Below, piece after piece: positions 26,350 to 35,901 of a DNA stretch of 64,000 nucleotides. This stretch comes from Thioclava pacifica DSM 10166 (GTDB lineage: Bacteria > Pseudomonadota > Alphaproteobacteria > Rhodobacterales > Rhodobacteraceae). The position numbers and the translations under genes were made by a program. Position 1 is the first letter of the stretch. Every line of letters begins with the position of its first letter. Under the pieces are notes generated by a model. That model saw nothing but the letters and a program-made list of their open reading frames with translations. It ran no database searches and was not told the origin of the DNA. The DNA is taken from positions 248,001 to 312,000 of the forward strand of contig NZ_AUND01000023.1 of NCBI RefSeq assembly GCF_000714535.1, read 5' to 3'.

Positions 26350-27264
26350 TTACCCCCAAACCTCCACAAACTCACGCCACTCGCCCTTGCTCATGCCGGA
26401 GTTCTCCTGCGTGACCACCTCACCGGCGAGACGGCGCTTGAGCAGTTCCACCGACTTGCCTGACAGGTTCACCCCGCCCAGACGGTAATCCTCGAAGGCC
26501 GAATAGGCGGCGGGCACCCAGTCCTTTACGATATCGCACATCACCTCGGCATAGACGCGGATCTCGTATTGCGCGTGGTGGTCGGCGCGCAGGCGCAGGA
26601 AGTGGAAGAGGTTGTGCAGGTCGATCTTCCAATACCACTGCGTGTAGACATTCGCGGGCAGGTTCATCCGCGCCAGCTCGCGCGCGAGGCCCTGTTTGCC
26701 CGCGTCCTCGTCCGGGGTCAGCATGTCCTCGTAATGGTCATAGGCGCGCATCGCGTCCTCGCGCAGGATGTCGAGCACGCGGGCGGCCTCGGCGCCTTCC
26801 AGCACCGCGCCGCGGCCCTGGTTGTTCACCGTCGATTGCGCGGCGAGCTGATCGGGGGCGGGGATGTAGAATTCACGGTCGAGGATCGAGTAGCGCGCGG
26901 AGTATTCGTTGACGTTCGCGGTGCGGTGGCGGATCCATTGGCGGGCGACGAAGACCGGCAGTTTGACGTGGAACTTGACCTCGCACATCTCGAACGGGGT
27001 CGAGTGCCAGTGGCGCATCAGGTAGCGGATCAGCCCGGTATCGTTGCTCACCGCCTTGGTGCCGCGGCCATAGGAGACGCGCGCGGCCTGACAGATCGCG
27101 GCATCGTCGCCCATATAGTCGATGACGCGGACCAGCCCGTGATCGAGCACCTCATGGGCGGTATAGAGGCGCTTCTCCATCCCCGGCGAGACCGCCCGCG
27201 CGGTCATTTGCGTCTCGGCGCGCTGCGCCTCGATCTCGGCTTTCTGTTCCGGGGTAAGCGCCAT
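26350..27264 (-). CDS. thyX: Flavin-dependent thymidylate synthase
   Basis: A 304-residue FAD enzyme that makes dTMP from dUMP using methylenetetrahydrofolate and NADPH. The ThyX motif [11 protein letters not shown] (RHR-x7-S) is present near residue 122-132, with SARYS following, and [16 protein letters not shown] for substrate and FAD contacts. The ATG at 27264 has GGAGG upstream; longer frames are unsupported. Length is within the normal range for alphaproteobacterial ThyX, which have an N-terminal extension. It is divergent from the glyoxalase gene. Confidence 0.95.
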   Translation of the reverse strand: MALTPEQKAEIEAQRAETQMTARAVSPGMEKRLYTAHEVLDHGLVRVIDYMGDDAAICQAARVSYGRGTKAVSNDTGLIRYLMRHWHSTPFEMCEVKFHVKLPVFVARQWIRHRTANVNEYSARYSILDREFYIPAPDQLAAQSTVNNQGRGAVLEGAEAARVLDILREDAMRAYDHYEDMLTPDEDAGKQGLARELARMNLPANVYTQWYWKIDLHNLFHFLRLRADHHAQYEIRVYAEVMCDIVKDWVPAAYSAFEDYRLGGVNLSGKSVELLKRRLAGEVVTQENSGMSKGEWREFVEVWG

Positions 27265-27416
27265 TTCATCCTCCGCAGCTCTCGAATCGGATTTACTATA
27301 TCTGCGATGGTGCGCTCTAGGAACCGCCATATCCTGTGGATAAATCCTTCTTCTTGCCCGGGCGCGGTGGTGGGCTATCCTCGGGGGGACGCCAAGACAT
27401 GAGGAGACCCCAACCG

Positions 27417-27851
27417 ATGAAAATCGAATATCTGCACACGATGGTTCGCGTGCTCGATCTCGAGAAATCCATCGCTTTCTATGAACTGCTCGGCTTGAAG
27501 GAGCGCAAGCGCTACGAGAGCGAGCAGGGCCGCTTCACGCTGGTCTACCTTTGCCCGCCGGGCCAGGAGGACGGGCGCGCCGATCTGGAGCTGACCTGGA
27601 ACTGGGACGGCGATACCGGGCTGCCCTCGGACAGCCGCCATTTCGGGCATCTCGCCTACCGGGTCGAGAATATCTACGAGATGTGCCAGCACCTGATGGA
27701 CAACGGCGTGACGATCAACCGGCCGCCGCGCGACGGGCACATGGCCTTCGTGCGCTCGCCTGACAATATCTCGGTGGAGCTGTTGCAGATGGGCGATGCG
27801 CTGCCTGCACAGGAGCCATGGGCCAGCATGGAAAACACCGGACACTGGTGA
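27417..27851 (+). CDS. gloA: Lactoylglutathione lyase (glyoxalase I)
   Basis: A 144-residue metalloenzyme that converts the methylglyoxal-glutathione hemithioacetal to S-lactoylglutathione. Metal ligands typical of the family are in place: His in [11 protein letters not shown], Glu in LELTWNWD, His in FGHLAYRV and Glu in ISVELLQ. The residues after [15 protein letters not shown] follow the canonical VOC fold. GGAGA about ten bases upstream supports ATG 27417 over 27399. The last residues ([11 protein letters not shown]) form a short extra tail. Confidence 0.93.
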   Translation: MKIEYLHTMVRVLDLEKSIAFYELLGLKERKRYESEQGRFTLVYLCPPGQEDGRADLELTWNWDGDTGLPSDSRHFGHLAYRVENIYEMCQHLMDNGVTINRPPRDGHMAFVRSPDNISVELLQMGDALPAQEPWASMENTGHW

Positions 27852-27867
27852 GGGAGACGCGCCCGGA

Positions 27868-28572
27868 TCACTTGCGGAAGTGATCCTTGAGCTTGTCGAA
27901 GGGGCTGCGAGTGTCTTCCGCAGCCTCTTTCTTTTGCGTGGCCGCTTGTTGCGGGGCAGGGACGTCGGTCTTCTCGGGTGCTTTCGTGCCTGTCGAGGAC
28001 CGCGGGGGGGCGACGCGCAGGCTCACCGCATTGAGGAATTTTGACCCCTCGCCCGCAGCCAGTGCCGGAGCCCCGTCGGAGAGCCCCCGCAGCAGATCGT
28101 CGAGCATCTCCTGTTCCGCCTTCGGGAAGTCATTGAGCACATAGCCCGCCACCCGATCTTTGTGGCCGGGATGCCCAATGCCGAGACGCACCCGCGCGTA
28201 ATCGGGGCTAATATGCTGATGGATCGAGCGTAATCCGTTATGGCCCGCGTGACCTCCGCCCTGCTTGAGGCGGCATTTTCCCGGGGCGAGGTCCAGCTCG
28301 TCATGGAAAACGGTAATGTCGGAGGGCTCGACCTTATAGAAATCGGCCGCCGCGCGCACAGATTGTCCCGACAAGTTCATGAAGGTTTCGGGTTTCAACA
28401 GCACCACCCGGGTCGAGCCGAAGCGCCCCTCGCTCACCTGTCCCTGAAATTTCGCGCGCCACGGGCCGAAGCCGTGATCCGCGGCGATCCGGTCAAGCGC
28501 CATGAACCCGATATTGTGCCGGTTCCCGGCATATTTTGCGCCCGGATTCCCGAGACCCACCCAGAGTTGCAT
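27868..28572 (-). CDS. pth: Peptidyl-tRNA hydrolase
   Basis: A 234-residue enzyme that frees tRNA from stalled peptidyl-tRNA. Catalytic residues fit the family: Asn in GLGNPGAKYAGNRHN (with the catalytic His of RHNIGF), Asn in PETFMNLSGQSV, and Asp in VFHDELDLAPGKCRLKQGGGHAGHNGL. The first 185 residues are the full enzyme; the remaining 45 are a charged Pro/Ala/Lys tail often seen in Rhodobacterales. It lies downstream of rplY and a 116-residue hypothetical on the same strand. Confidence 0.96.
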   Translation of the reverse strand: MQLWVGLGNPGAKYAGNRHNIGFMALDRIAADHGFGPWRAKFQGQVSEGRFGSTRVVLLKPETFMNLSGQSVRAAADFYKVEPSDITVFHDELDLAPGKCRLKQGGGHAGHNGLRSIHQHISPDYARVRLGIGHPGHKDRVAGYVLNDFPKAEQEMLDDLLRGLSDGAPALAAGEGSKFLNAVSLRVAPPRSSTGTKAPEKTDVPAPQQAATQKKEAAEDTRSPFDKLKDHFRK

Positions 28573-28655
28573 CCGCCACCTTTCTCATCATTGCGCGTCG
28601 GCGTCATCCTCACCCCTTTGGGATATTGGATGCGGGCGCAAACGGAAAGGGGGTG

Positions 28656-29006
28656 TCAGAGCAGGGTGTCGTCACGCCCATTGGATCGGATCGTCGCCCG
28701 TGCCACGCGCGAGATCGAGACGCCGGAGAAGTTGCGATGTGCCTCGTCTGTCTTCTCGCGCCGCGCGACCTCTTCCATGAGGCGATCGACCAACGGTTCC
28801 TTGCGGCTTACCGGAGGTTCTCTGTGATCTGCGGGCGGGGTTTGCAATTTGCGCTGACCCGTGCCCCAGACCATGCGATCCACGATCGACCGGTCCGAGC
28901 GACGCGCTTTGATCTCTTCGAAAACCTGCGCGAATCCGCGCCGTTCCCTGTAGCAAATTGCAAGCGCCGTCATGGCTGCAAAGATCTGCATGGCCTGTGT
29001 CTGCAT
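28656..29006 (-). CDS. Hypothetical protein between rplY and pth
   Basis: A 116-residue basic protein. Residues 4-18 are mildly hydrophobic (MQIFAAMTALAICYR), followed by a charged, Arg-rich body with FEEIKARRSDRSIVDRMVWGTGQRK and VDRLMEEVARREK. The start is supported by GAGGCG nine bases upstream, and co-orientation between rplY and pth fits a three-gene operon. I do not recognise a family. The low-complexity composition means it should be held with caution. Confidence 0.55.
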   Translation of the reverse strand: MQTQAMQIFAAMTALAICYRERRGFAQVFEEIKARRSDRSIVDRMVWGTGQRKLQTPPADHREPPVSRKEPLVDRLMEEVARREKTDEAHRNFSGVSISRVARATIRSNGRDDTLL

Positions 29007-29097
29007 CTATTTCGCCTCATAGGTGTATTTTTTTCATTTTGTACCGCAGAACGCGACATCCTTGAGATCACAAGTAGTTGAGAATTAATGTTCGACA

Positions 29098-29133
29098 ACA
29101 AGAAAAACGAAAAACGGAGCCCGAGGGCTCCGT
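29098..29133 (-). terminator. Terminator after rplY
   Basis: Stem ACGGAGCC (29114-29121) with GGCTCCGT (29126-29133), then on the minus strand TTTTTCGTTTTTC. It lies 43 bases after the rplY stop codon. Genes downstream (hypothetical, pth) would need read-through or their own promoter. Confidence 0.75.
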
Positions 29134-29175
29134 TTGCTCATTTTTTCATCGAGAGTTGCAGTCTGCGAAAGAGGA

Positions 29176-29802
29176 TTATTCCTCCGCAGCAGCCTCTTCG
29201 CCTTCTTCCTCGTCCGAGGAGCCGCCACCAAAGCCTTTCGGCGGGGCGACGTTGGCGATCACGAAGTCACGGTCGATCGTGGGCTTCGCGCCAGCCGGCA
29301 GGGTCACGTCCGAGATGTGGATCGTGTCACCGATCTGCTTGCCGTCGAGGTCGACCACGATCTGCTCGGGAATATCGCCCGCGAGAACGTTGAGTTCGAC
29401 TTCCTGACGCACCACGACGAGGGTACCGCCGCGCTTGAGGCCCGGAGCTTTCTCGTGGTTGATGAACTCGACATGCACGAAGAGCGAGATGCGCGAGTTG
29501 CGGTGGGTGCGCATGAAGTCGACATGGGTCGGCAGGTCCTTGACCACGTCTTTCTGCACGCCGCGGCAGATCACGCGCTGATCTTCCTGGCCTTCGAGGG
29601 TCAGGTTGAACAGGGTCGACATGAAGCGGCCCTTGCGCAGGCGGGTGAGCAGCTTGTTATAGTCGAGGTTGATCGGCTGCGGGTCTTTGCCGTCGCCGTA
29701 GATGATGCCGGGCACGTAGCCCTCGCGACGCGCTTGCCGAGCGGCCCCCTTGCCTGTCCCCGTACGCGCCACGGCTTCGATCGTTTCGATCTCTTTGGCC
29801 AT
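29176..29802 (-). CDS. rplY: 50S ribosomal protein L25/general stress protein Ctc
   Basis: A 208-residue 5S rRNA-binding ribosomal protein. Residues 1-95 are the L25 domain ([25 protein letters not shown] near the start); residues 100-185 are the TL5/Ctc beta domain ([24 protein letters not shown]). A Glu-rich tail ([14 protein letters not shown]) closes it, as in other alphaproteobacterial homologues. A well-formed promoter lies upstream (29868-29896). Confidence 0.95.
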   Translation of the reverse strand: MAKEIETIEAVARTGTGKGAARQARREGYVPGIIYGDGKDPQPINLDYNKLLTRLRKGRFMSTLFNLTLEGQEDQRVICRGVQKDVVKDLPTHVDFMRTHRNSRISLFVHVEFINHEKAPGLKRGGTLVVVRQEVELNVLAGDIPEQIVVDLDGKQIGDTIHISDVTLPAGAKPTIDRDFVIANVAPPKGFGGGSSDEEEGEEAAAEE

Positions 29803-29867
29803 GATTGGTCTCCAAATAAGTCAAAGTGATGGGCCGCCTCCAAGGGTGTCGGGCCCAAGAACGGCTG

Positions 29868-29896
29868 CCGATAGACCGGATCGCCCCGAAAGGCAA
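29868..29896 (-). promoter_or_regulatory. Probable rplY promoter
   Basis: Minus strand TTGCCT (29896-29891), 17-base spacer, TATCGG (29873-29868), about 65 bases before the rplY ATG. Confidence 0.45.
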
Positions 29897-29934
29897 GGGG
29901 ATTCGGGGAAATGGTGCGAAGTCAGTCGCCTCGA

Positions 29935-31098
29935 TCAGGTGTAATTGTCGAGGAAATCCTTCGGCAGAAGCACATTATGGCGGCCAAGCGCGTCGATCCG
30001 GCGTTCGCCGCAAAGCGCCATCGAGGTGTCGAGTTCCTTCTGGATCACCTCAAGCGCCTTGGTCACGCCTTGCTCACCCATCGCGCCAAGCCCGTTCACA
30101 TAGGCCCGCCCGATCATCACGCCCTTCGCCCCAAGCGCCAGCGCTTTAAGCACATCCTGACCCGAGCGGATGCCGCTATCGAGCCACACCTCGGTTTTGT
30201 CGCCAACGGCCGAGACGATCGAAGGTAGCACCCGGATCGAGCTCAGCGCGCCGTCGAGCTGGCGCCCGCCATGGTTCGACACCACGATCGCGTCGGCGCC
30301 CGTGGCGGCGGCCATCTCGGCATCTTCGGGGGTGAGGATGCCCTTCAGGATCACCTTGCCGCCCCACATGTCCATCAGCTGCTTGATCCGGTCCCAGTTC
30401 AGCGACTGGTCGAATTTCTCCGCGGTCCAGCTCGACAGCGACGCAGGGTCCGCAGCACTTTCGACATGGCCAACGATATTGCCGAAGAAGCGCCGCTTGG
30501 TTTGCAGCATCTCGATGCCCCAACGCCATTTGGTCGCGAGGTCCATCAGCACCGGCAGGGTGAATTTCGGCGGCGCGGTGAGGCCGTTCTTGAGATCCTT
30601 GTGCCGCTGGCCCAGCAGTTGCAGATCGACCGTGATCACCAGAGCGGAGCAGCCCGCCGCCTTTGCGCGCGCCAGAACCTTCTTGTTATAATCATCATCG
30701 GTGAGCGTGTAGATCTGGAACCAGAAGGGCGCATCGGAATTCTCCGCCACATCCTCGATCGAGCAGATCGACATCGTCGAAAGCGTGAAGGGCACGCCGA
30801 ACTTCCCCGCCGCGCGGTTCGCTTTGATCTCGCCATCGGCGCGCTGCATACCGGTCAGCCCGACCGGGGCGAGCGCCACCGGCATCGCGACCTCCTGACC
30901 CAGCATGGTCGATTTCGTCGACCGCCCTGTCATGTCCACCGCAACGCGCTGGTTGAGCCGGATCTGAGCGAAATCCTCGGTGTTCTCGCGGAAGGTCTGC
31001 TCGGTGTAGGAGCCGCTTTCGGCGTAATCATAGAACATCTTCGGCGTGCGGCGTTTGTGCAGGCGCTTGAGATCGGCAATGGAGGTGATGACGGGCAT
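29935..31098 (-). CDS. lldD: FMN-dependent L-lactate dehydrogenase
   Basis: A 387-residue alpha-hydroxy acid dehydrogenase that oxidises L-lactate to pyruvate at the inner face of the membrane, feeding the quinone pool. FMN-binding and catalytic features are in order: FYDYAESGSYTE near residue 23, APVGLTGMQ near residue 76, TVDLQLLGQRHKD near residue 155 and VSNHGGRQLDG near residue 255 with the catalytic His, then DSGIRSGQDVLKALALGA. No permease or regulator gene adjoins it. Promoter candidate at 31126-31154. Confidence 0.92.
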   Translation of the reverse strand: MPVITSIADLKRLHKRRTPKMFYDYAESGSYTEQTFRENTEDFAQIRLNQRVAVDMTGRSTKSTMLGQEVAMPVALAPVGLTGMQRADGEIKANRAAGKFGVPFTLSTMSICSIEDVAENSDAPFWFQIYTLTDDDYNKKVLARAKAAGCSALVITVDLQLLGQRHKDLKNGLTAPPKFTLPVLMDLATKWRWGIEMLQTKRRFFGNIVGHVESAADPASLSSWTAEKFDQSLNWDRIKQLMDMWGGKVILKGILTPEDAEMAAATGADAIVVSNHGGRQLDGALSSIRVLPSIVSAVGDKTEVWLDSGIRSGQDVLKALALGAKGVMIGRAYVNGLGAMGEQGVTKALEVIQKELDTSMALCGERRIDALGRHNVLLPKDFLDNYT

Positions 31099-31125
31099 GG
31101 GATGCTCCCTATCTGTGGTCAGGTT

Positions 31126-31154
31126 TCCTTACCAATCATGCGCTAAAAGAGCAA
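31126..31154 (-). promoter_or_regulatory. Possible lldD promoter
   Basis: Minus strand TTGCTC (31154-31149), 17-base spacer, TAAGGA (31131-31126), about 28 bases before the lldD ATG. Confidence 0.4.
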
Positions 31155-31227
31155 TCTTTCTTCGCCGTTCTTGCAAAAACGCGTAATCCGCGCCCATCTG
31201 AGCAACGGAAGAACAGAGGAGTGATAC

Positions 31228-31998
31228 GTGCCTGAAATCTGGCTTGGACTGATGGGCGGCATGGTGGCCGCCGGGGCGACGGCCGCCGGGGCGATCCCTG
31301 CGCTGCTCGGTCGCTCGATGAGCCAACGTACCGCCGACACGATGCTGGGCTTCGCCGCAGGTGTGATGCTCTCGGCCTCCTATTTCTCGCTGATCCTGCC
31401 CGGCATTGATGTGGCCGAGACGATGTTCGGCTCGGTCTGGGTCGCGGCTGCGATCGCGGCGATCGGGATCGCGCTCGGCGCAGGGTTCGTGGCCTGGCTC
31501 AACGGCGCCTTGCCGCATGAGCATTTCACCACTGGGCGCGAAGGTGCGGATGCCGCGCAGCTTGCCCGGATCTGGCTCTTCGTGATCGCAATCACCATCC
31601 ATAATTTCCCCGAAGGTCTTTCGATCGGTGTTGCCTTCGGCGCGGGAACCGACAACGGGTTCTCGGTGATGACCGGGATCTCGCTGCAAGACATCCCTGA
31701 GGGTCTGGCCGTCGCCGTGGCGCTGATCGGGCAAGGCTATACCAGACGTAAGGCGTTCTTCGTCACCGCGATGACTGGCGCGGTCGAGCCTCTTGGTGCG
31801 CTCATCGGCGCGACTGCGGTCTCGGTATCGGGCGCGCTGCTGCCTTGGGGGCTCACCTTCGCCGCCGGCGCGATGCTCTACATTATCAGCCATGAGATCT
31901 TGCCCGAGACCCATCGCAACGGACACCAGAACAGGGCTACTGCCGGGCTTCTCTTCGGGCTCATCCTGATGATGTTCCTCGACGTGACCCTGGGCTGA
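31228..31998 (+). CDS. ZIP family divalent-metal transporter
   Basis: A 256-residue inner-membrane protein with eight predicted spans. The metal-binding motif in span four is HNFPEGLSIGVAFG and that in span five is QDIPEGLAVAVALIGQGY; both match the ZupT/ZIP consensus (HNxPEG, QxxPEG). A short His-bearing loop (PHEHFTTGREG) lies between spans three and four. It imports zinc or other divalent ions; specificity is not readable. Under the 230-base gap to argD there is no gene. Confidence 0.9.
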   Translation: MPEIWLGLMGGMVAAGATAAGAIPALLGRSMSQRTADTMLGFAAGVMLSASYFSLILPGIDVAETMFGSVWVAAAIAAIGIALGAGFVAWLNGALPHEHFTTGREGADAAQLARIWLFVIAITIHNFPEGLSIGVAFGAGTDNGFSVMTGISLQDIPEGLAVAVALIGQGYTRRKAFFVTAMTGAVEPLGALIGATAVSVSGALLPWGLTFAAGAMLYIISHEILPETHRNGHQNRATAGLLFGLILMMFLDVTLG

Positions 31999-32184
31999 GC
32001 CGCGCAGGAGGGGGATATGTTCCCTCTTTACTTTGTGACTGACCCGGCGTAATCGCCGTCGCATGATCGCACGGACCAACCATATCGCCCGTCCCCGACG
32101 TCGCCGCTCGCGCGCCTGACGTCCGATCTGCCGTGGCATAGCGCCACAAACCCTCTCAAATCGCTGACCGAAGGCCCCTGAATG

Positions 32185-32190
32185 TTGACA
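32185..32190 (+). promoter_or_regulatory. Perfect -35 hexamer upstream of argD
   Basis: TTGACA lies 52 bases before the argD start. No convincing -10 hexamer is found 16-19 bases downstream (CACGCA region), so the promoter may be weak or regulated. The surrounding 32000-32242 gap contains nothing else I can support. Confidence 0.25.
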
Positions 32191-32242
32191 GCCCCACGGG
32201 ACTGTTGCACGCATTTGCCTTCTCTTATTGGAGTTTGACCCG

Positions 32243-33415
32243 ATGATCCCCTCCGTTCTGCCGACCTATAATCGCGCGCCGCTTGCCTTCGTGAAGGGCG
32301 AGGGCTCCTGGCTGGAGACGGCGGATGGCACCCGATATCTCGACATGGGGGCCGGCATCGCGGTGAACGCGCTGGGTCATGCGGCCCCCGAACTGGTGCA
32401 GGCGCTGACCGAGCAGGCGGGCAAGCTTTGGCATGTCTCGAACCTCTACCAGATCCCCCAGCAGCAGGCGCTGGCCGATGCGCTGGTCGAGAACAGCTTT
32501 GCCGATACGGTTTTCTTCACCAACTCGGGCACCGAGGCTGCCGAGCTTGCGATCAAGATGGCGCGGAAATATTGGTCGTCGAAGGGCGAGGACCGGATCG
32601 AGATCATCACCTTCGAGGGTGCGTTTCACGGCCGTTCCACCGGCGCGATCTCGGCCACCCCGAAATCGGAAAAGATGGTGAAGGGCTTCGGGCCCCTGCT
32701 GCCCGGTTTCACCCAGCTCCCTTGGGCCGATCACGAGGCCCTGCGCGCTGCCGTCACCGACAAGACCGCCGCGATCCTGATCGAGCCGGTGCAGGGCGAG
32801 GGCGGCATCCGCCCCGTGCCCGACCAATGCCTGAAAGGACTGCGCGATCTGTGCGACGAGACCGGCGCGCTGCTGATCTTCGACGAGGTGCAATGCGGCG
32901 TCGGTCGGACCGGCAAGCTCTTCGCGCATGAATGGGCGGGGATCACGCCCGATATCATGATGGTCGCGAAGGGCATCGGCGGGGGCTTCCCGCTCGGCGC
33001 GGTTCTGGCTACGGAAAACGCGGCCTCGGGTATGACCGCGGGCACGCATGGCTCGACCTATGGCGGCAACCCGCTGGGCTGCGCGGTGGGCGCGAAGGTG
33101 ATGGAGATCGTCTCCGATCCCGCATTTCTTGCTCAGGTAAACGCCAAGGCGGGCTTGCTGCGCCAGAAACTCGAAGGGCTCGTCGCCGCCCATCCCGACA
33201 CGTTCGAAAGCGTGCGAGGCGCAGGCCTAATGCTCGGCCTGAAATGCAAGCGAGCGCCCGCGGATGTCGTGGCTGCCGCGTATGATCAGGAGCTTCTGAC
33301 CGTGCCGGCCGCCGACAACGTGCTGCGCCTGCTGCCCGCGCTCAACATTTCCGAAGCGGATCTGAGCGAGGCGGTGAAGCGCCTCGACGCTGCCGCCACG
33401 CAACTCGAGAGCTGA
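32243..33415 (+). CDS. argD: Acetylornithine/aspartate aminotransferase family protein
   Basis: A 390-residue PLP enzyme of class III that transaminates N-acetylornithine in arginine synthesis. The PLP lysine is in MMVAKGIGGGFPLG near residue 240, the Asp that binds the pyridine N in LLIFDEVQCGVGRTG near residue 210, and the TNSGTEA phosphate-binding stretch near residue 95. GGAG nine bases upstream supports ATG 32243. argF follows 90 bases later in the same direction, which strongly supports the ArgD assignment over other class III aminotransferases. Confidence 0.93.
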   Translation: MIPSVLPTYNRAPLAFVKGEGSWLETADGTRYLDMGAGIAVNALGHAAPELVQALTEQAGKLWHVSNLYQIPQQQALADALVENSFADTVFFTNSGTEAAELAIKMARKYWSSKGEDRIEIITFEGAFHGRSTGAISATPKSEKMVKGFGPLLPGFTQLPWADHEALRAAVTDKTAAILIEPVQGEGGIRPVPDQCLKGLRDLCDETGALLIFDEVQCGVGRTGKLFAHEWAGITPDIMMVAKGIGGGFPLGAVLATENAASGMTAGTHGSTYGGNPLGCAVGAKVMEIVSDPAFLAQVNAKAGLLRQKLEGLVAAHPDTFESVRGAGLMLGLKCKRAPADVVAAAYDQELLTVPAADNVLRLLPALNISEADLSEAVKRLDAAATQLES

Positions 33416-33505
33416 TCTTCCAACTGCTCGCAATATCCTCGGGGGCTGCGCGCCAGCGCAGTGGGGCGGACAGCCCCTCCGAACCCCTCCAAGAAAGACG
33501 ACGTA

Positions 33506-34432
33506 ATGAACCACTTCCTCGATATCCACAAAACCGATCCCGCCGCTCTCAGATCGATGATCGACCAAGGCATCGCGATGAAACAGGCGCGCGCCGATCG
33601 CCCGAAAGGCGCGCTTGATGACGATCAGCCGCTGGCTGGCCGCATGGTCGCGCTGATCTTCGAGAAACCTTCGACCCGGACCCGCGTGAGCTTCGATGTG
33701 GGTGTGCGCCAGATGGGCGGGCAGTCGATGGTTCTCTCGGGGGCGGATATGCAGCTCGGCCATGGCGAGACCATCGCCGACACGGCCCGCGTGCTCTCGC
33801 GCTATGTCGATCTGATCATGATCCGCACCTTCGAGGAAGAAACCCTGCTCGAGATGGCGGAATATGCCTCCGTGCCGGTGATCAACGGGCTGACGGATCG
33901 CACCCATCCCTGCCAGATCATGGCTGATGTGATGACCTATGAGGAACATCGCGGCCCCATCGCAGGCAAGAAGGTGGTCTGGTCGGGCGACGGCAATAAC
34001 GTCTTTGCTTCCTTCGCTCATGCCGCTGCGCAATTCGGGTTCGATCTGACGTTCACCGGGCCGGAAACGCTCGATCCCGAGCGCGTTTGGCTCGACCTGG
34101 CCGCGAAGGCGGGCCATCCGGTTACCATCGAGCGCGATCCGGTCAAGGCGGTCGAGGGCGCCGATCTCGTCGTGACCGATACCTGGGTGTCGATGCACGA
34201 TCCGGAATCCGCCAAGGAGCGCCGGCACAACCAGCTGCGCCCCTATCAGGTCAACGAAGAGCTGATGAGCCACGCCAAACCGGATGCGCTGTTCATGCAT
34301 TGCCTGCCCGCGCATCGCAATGACGAGGCCACGAGCGGTGTCATGGACGGGCCGAATTCGGTGATCTTCGACGAGGCCGAGAACCGTCTGCATGCGCAGA
34401 AGGCGGTCATGCGCTACTGCCTCGGCGTGTAA
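33506..34432 (+). CDS. argF: Ornithine carbamoyltransferase
   Basis: A 308-residue enzyme that joins carbamoyl phosphate and ornithine to citrulline. The carbamoyl-phosphate site is [14 protein letters not shown] near residue 50, the second phosphate contact is [11 protein letters not shown] near residue 129, ornithine binding is DTWVSMHD near residue 225, and the Cys loop is HCLPAHR near residue 265. Start 33506 fits the family length; the longer frame from 33461 lacks a site. It uses the carbamoyl phosphate made with CarA (encoded at 8324-9490). Confidence 0.95.
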   Translation: MNHFLDIHKTDPAALRSMIDQGIAMKQARADRPKGALDDDQPLAGRMVALIFEKPSTRTRVSFDVGVRQMGGQSMVLSGADMQLGHGETIADTARVLSRYVDLIMIRTFEEETLLEMAEYASVPVINGLTDRTHPCQIMADVMTYEEHRGPIAGKKVVWSGDGNNVFASFAHAAAQFGFDLTFTGPETLDPERVWLDLAAKAGHPVTIERDPVKAVEGADLVVTDTWVSMHDPESAKERRHNQLRPYQVNEELMSHAKPDALFMHCLPAHRNDEATSGVMDGPNSVIFDEAENRLHAQKAVMRYCLGV

Positions 34433-34441
34433 GGCTTTCGG

Positions 34442-34475
34442 CCGGGCAGGGCGCTTGCCTTGCCCGGTCCTGTCG
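34442..34475. terminator. Hairpin between convergent argF and engB
   Basis: CCGGGCA (34442-34448) and TGCCCGG (34461-34467) with an inner GGC/GCC extension. It lies between the two stop codons and may serve both genes, although neither side has a good T-run. Confidence 0.35.
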
Positions 34476-34483
34476 CGTTCGGC

Positions 34484-35134
34484 TCAGTCGAGCCCGGCGA
34501 TGATGGCGCGCAGGGTCTCGATCCCTTCGCCTTTTTCCGACGAGGTCAGAACGATCTCGGGATAGGCAGCCGGATGCTTCGACAGCGCCTGCCGAACCTG
34601 CGTCAGTACCTTTTCGCGATCCTTGGCCGAGACCTTGTCGGCCTTCGTCATCACCACCTGGAAGGTCACGGCCGAGCGGTCGAGGAGCTTCAGGATCTCT
34701 TCGTCCACAGCCTTTACCCCGTGGCGCGTGTCGATCAGCACGAAGGCGCGGCGCAGCGTGGCGCGGCCCGAGAGATAGCTCTTCAGCAGCGCCTGCCACT
34801 TCGCGACGACCGCGACAGGGGCCTGCGCGAACCCGTAGCCCGGGAGGTCCACCAGGTAGGGGCCGTCCTGCGTGGTGAAATAGTTGATCTCCTGCGTACG
34901 CCCGGGCGTGTTCGAGGCGCGCGCGAGGTTGCGGCGGTTCGTCAGCGCGTTGATCAGGCTCGACTTGCCGACATTCGAGCGACCCGCGAAGCAGACTTCG
35001 ATCCGGTCCGCAGGTGGCAGGCCGGACATCGCGACGACACCCTTGAGGAACTCGACCGGCGCCGCAAAGAGCTTGCGCCCGGCCTCGCGGGCGAAGTCGT
35101 CGGGCTCTTCGGCCAGCGGGAAATTCAGCTCCAT
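34484..35134 (-). CDS. engB: Ribosome biogenesis GTPase EngB/YsxC
   Basis: A 216-residue GTPase needed for 50S subunit assembly in most bacteria. G1 is GRSNVGKSS near residue 51, G2 is PGRTQEIN, G3 is DLPGYG, G4 is TKAD and G5 is SSEKG. The length is typical. Its start codon overlaps the stop of the MOSC gene (35134), so the two are translationally coupled, forming the yidC-MOSC-engB operon on the minus strand. Confidence 0.95.
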   Translation of the reverse strand: MELNFPLAEEPDDFAREAGRKLFAAPVEFLKGVVAMSGLPPADRIEVCFAGRSNVGKSSLINALTNRRNLARASNTPGRTQEINYFTTQDGPYLVDLPGYGFAQAPVAVVAKWQALLKSYLSGRATLRRAFVLIDTRHGVKAVDEEILKLLDRSAVTFQVVMTKADKVSAKDREKVLTQVRQALSKHPAAYPEIVLTSSEKGEGIETLRAIIAGLD

Positions 35135-35901
35135 CAGAGCACCTCCACCTTGTCGCCGCGACCGATCCGGCCCGGCGTGGTCACGAGGCAGAAGACACCA
35201 AAATCGCGATGATCGTAATGGCGCTCCAGCTCGGCCAGCATGTCGACATCGCGCATGCCAGTTTCAATATTTGCATCTGTGGCGCGGCAGCGCTCGACGC
35301 AGGCACGCACCTGCATCTCGGCCTCGCCGATCCTCAGGGTCTTTCCGACCAGATCAAACTCGGCGAAGGGTTCCCAGCCCTCGACCCAGAGATTGGCGCG
35401 GAAGCGGCGGCGGTCGAGATCTTTGCCGACGCGCTTCGACAGATCGTCGAGCGAGGCCTGCCCGATCAACGAGACGTAAGGCAGCGGATCGTCGGTCAGT
35501 GCCCGCTCGCCCGCGCGCACGAGCGCTGTCGGGCGCGGTGCGGTTTCGGGCCAGAAAGGGCGCAGCCAGTCGAATAGCCTGCGCTGATCGGCGTCTTGCG
35601 CGGGATTGATCTCGAGGGGGGCTTGCCGGGGATGATCAAGCGCGATGCGCCCATCCTCCAACAACCGCGAGGTGACGCCCATCAGTTCGGGCGCGGAGCG
35701 CCCGATCACGAAATTGATCTTCGGCCCCCAGCCCGCGGCGCGCCCGTCCGGGCCTGCGCCGATCTTCGAGCGCTCGTGCAGCACTGCCCATTCCCGGTCA
35801 AAGGGCAAAACGCGCCCCTCCTGGAGGGACGCGTTTTCCAACTCCTCCACCCCGATCGACTTGATCGGGTGGCGGTAGATATGGGCGAGGTTCGCCGTCA
35901 T
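35134..35901 (-). CDS. MOSC domain protein
   Basis: A 255-residue protein with an N-terminal MOSC_N beta barrel (LAHIYRHPIKSIGVEEL, residues about 5-20, then DREWAVLHE) and a C-terminal MOSC domain with the conserved Cys in ACVERCRATDANIETG near residue 215. MOSC proteins act on molybdenum-cofactor-linked sulphur or oxygenated nitrogen compounds (for example mARC/YcbX). The start overlaps the yidC stop by four bases (ATGA), and the stop overlaps the engB start, so it is a middle gene of that operon. Confidence 0.88.
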   Translation of the reverse strand: MTANLAHIYRHPIKSIGVEELENASLQEGRVLPFDREWAVLHERSKIGAGPDGRAAGWGPKINFVIGRSAPELMGVTSRLLEDGRIALDHPRQAPLEINPAQDADQRRLFDWLRPFWPETAPRPTALVRAGERALTDDPLPYVSLIGQASLDDLSKRVGKDLDRRRFRANLWVEGWEPFAEFDLVGKTLRIGEAEMQVRACVERCRATDANIETGMRDVDMLAELERHYDHRDFGVFCLVTTPGRIGRGDKVEVL